A DNA stretch of 64,000 bases, taken from the NCBI GenBank assembly GCA_041664345.1, contig JBAYKX010000018.1, forward strand, positions 1-64,000, read 5' to 3'. The notes below the pieces were generated by a model. The model ran no database searches. It saw nothing but the letters and a program-made list of their open reading frames with translations, and was not told the DNA's origin. The position numbers and the translations under genes were made by a program. Below, piece after piece: positions 63,020 through 64,000 of the stretch (positions within the stretch are counted from its first letter, which is position 1; every line of letters begins with the position of its first letter). Source of the stretch: GWE2-40-63 sp041664345. GTDB lineage: Bacteria > Bacteroidota > Bacteroidia > Bacteroidales > SZUA-534.

Positions 63020-64000
63020 ATGATAAACATGCTTAAACTATTACAATATGTAAATCCTTATCAAAAACTCTGGAAACTGTTTTTGATAAATCTCATTATT
63101 GCCTTATTGACCATGTTATTGTTTTGGCGCGGCTGGCTTTCAAGTTTTTCTGAATTTAGTATCACCTTAGTTTGGGCATATTTTATTTGCATAACACAAT
63201 GGACTGGACATGTTTATATTAATAATAAATTATCTGAACGTTTTTCGTGGACTGATAGACCTGTAAAGAGGACACTATTGGGTGTAATTTTTGTTATAGG
63301 GTATGGCATTGTTGCTTACCTGATTATTCAAACCATTATGATGCGGCTGGTTTATGGACATTTCCCTGAAAACTATATTAAATGGGCTTTACAATCAAGT
63401 ATTTATGTTCTGATATTTTCCTTTATTATTACGTTATTTTTTACAGCTGTAGGTTTTTTAAAGGCCTGGAAAAATTCGGTGCTTGAAGCTGAACAGTTTA
63501 AGACCCAAATGCTTGCATATAAATACGAAGCACTGCAAAATCAAATTAATCCTCATTTCCTTTTTAATAGCTTTAATGTACTAACCGATTTGGTTTACGA
63601 TGACCCCAAAAAAGCGGTGAATTTTATCAAGCAATTGAGCCAACTTTTCAGGTATGTGCTCGATAACCGCGAAAAAGAGCTGGTGCCTATTGCTGATGAA
63701 TTGGAGTTTTTGAAATCATATACTTTTTTGTTGAAAACCCGGTTCGAAAACAAACTTACGCTTAATTTTGATTTAGATTCGAAACCAAATGAACTCATTG
63801 TCCCCATGGCCTTGCAGCTATTGATTGAAAACTGCGTGAAGCATAATGAAATATCAACGGCCAAGCCCTTAACCATTAATGTTACACGTACTCACGATTA
63901 TATTGAAGTAAGCAACAATTACCAATTTAAAAATGTGGGCAACGACTCAAAAAAAACCGGGTTGGCCAATATTAAACAGCAATACAGCTTTTTTACCGAT
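63020..64000 (+). CDS. LytS/YehU-type sensor histidine kinase (partial, runs off the right edge)
   Basis: 327 codons visible. Four hydrophobic segments (LINLIIALLTMLLFW, VIFVIGYGIVAYLII and others) make the membrane domain in the first 145 residues. The cytoplasmic His_kinase domain has the phospho-acceptor NQINPHFLFNSFNVL (about residue 175) and an N-box-like QLLIENCVKHNE; the window ends before the G-box. In Bacteroidota such kinases pair with a LytTR response regulator encoded directly downstream, outside this window. ATG at 63020 or 63029 may be the start. Confidence 0.9.
   Translation, partial: MINMLKLLQYVNPYQKLWKLFLINLIIALLTMLLFWRGWLSSFSEFSITLVWAYFICITQWTGHVYINNKLSERFSWTDRPVKRTLLGVIFVIGYGIVAYLIIQTIMMRLVYGHFPENYIKWALQSSIYVLIFSFIITLFFTAVGFLKAWKNSVLEAEQFKTQMLAYKYEALQNQINPHFLFNSFNVLTDLVYDDPKKAVNFIKQLSQLFRYVLDNREKELVPIADELEFLKSYTFLLKTRFENKLTLNFDLDSKPNELIVPMALQLLIENCVKHNEISTAKPLTINVTRTHDYIEVSNNYQFKNVGNDSKKTGLANIKQQYSFFTD

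Overview
The window is chromosomal DNA from a Bacteroidota member, most likely an anaerobic or facultative Marinilabiliales/Prolixibacteraceae-type organism. This rests on SusC/SusD proteins, type IX secretion (T9SS) C-terminal sorting domains, a hybrid two-component system (HTCS), TAnnTTTG-type -7 boxes, many lipoproteins and a heteromeric methylmalonyl-CoA mutase. The placement below phylum is inference.

Layout. 1-4.7 kb: the N-terminal part of a DUF4143-type ATPase behind a perfect 64-bp palindrome, then mutB and mutA on the minus strand. 5-15.6 kb: an accessory region of small, unrelated, often lipoprotein or secreted genes, all on the plus strand (tail-fibre-like S74 protein, lipase remnant, M12B metalloprotease, serine hydrolase, YefM/YoeB, lipoproteins, GNAT acetyltransferase). 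Its intergenic gaps look like integron attC sites: the few bases before several gene units are the exact inverse of the bases just after them. I see no integrase here, so it would be a cluster of attC sites lacking an integrase. 15.8-31.5 kb: a plus-strand hexuronate catabolic operon: LacI-type regulator, mannonate-type SDR, PfkB kinase, LarA-like protein, Gfo/Idh, 6-phosphogluconate dehydrogenase, MFS transporter, KduI, KduD, UxaC, KdgK, KDPG aldolase and UxaE. 32-36 kb: an HTCS sensor/regulator. 37-57 kb: a minus-strand pectin utilisation locus: SusC, SusD, a lipoprotein, a T9SS protein, PL1 pectate lyase, GH105, GH28, CE12 esterase, GH43, DUF4861 and two pectinesterases. 57-64 kb: a cupredoxin, an ion transporter, a TonB-dependent receptor with a partner protein, and a LytS-type histidine kinase cut by the window edge.

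How it fits together: the pectin locus should release galacturonate and unsaturated uronates. KduI/KduD and UxaC/UxaE/SDR convert these towards 2-keto-3-deoxygluconate, and KdgK plus aldolase feed central metabolism; a mannonate dehydratase is not in this window. A 20-bp palindromic operator occurs twice at the LacI gene and once upstream of susC, which suggests one regulator joins the two halves.

The most unusual signals are (i) the attC-like cassette array; (ii) four copies of a three-hairpin repeat, plus self-complementary word-like arrays, in most gaps of the uronate operon; (iii) small hairpin insertions that have uninterrupted counterparts elsewhere in the window; (iv) a concentration of frameshifts and in-frame stops (S74 protein, lipase, LacI, LarA-like, KduD, aldolase) between 5 and 30 kb while the pectin locus is intact; (v) the 64-bp palindrome. 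All similarities and counts were made by eye; no searches were run.
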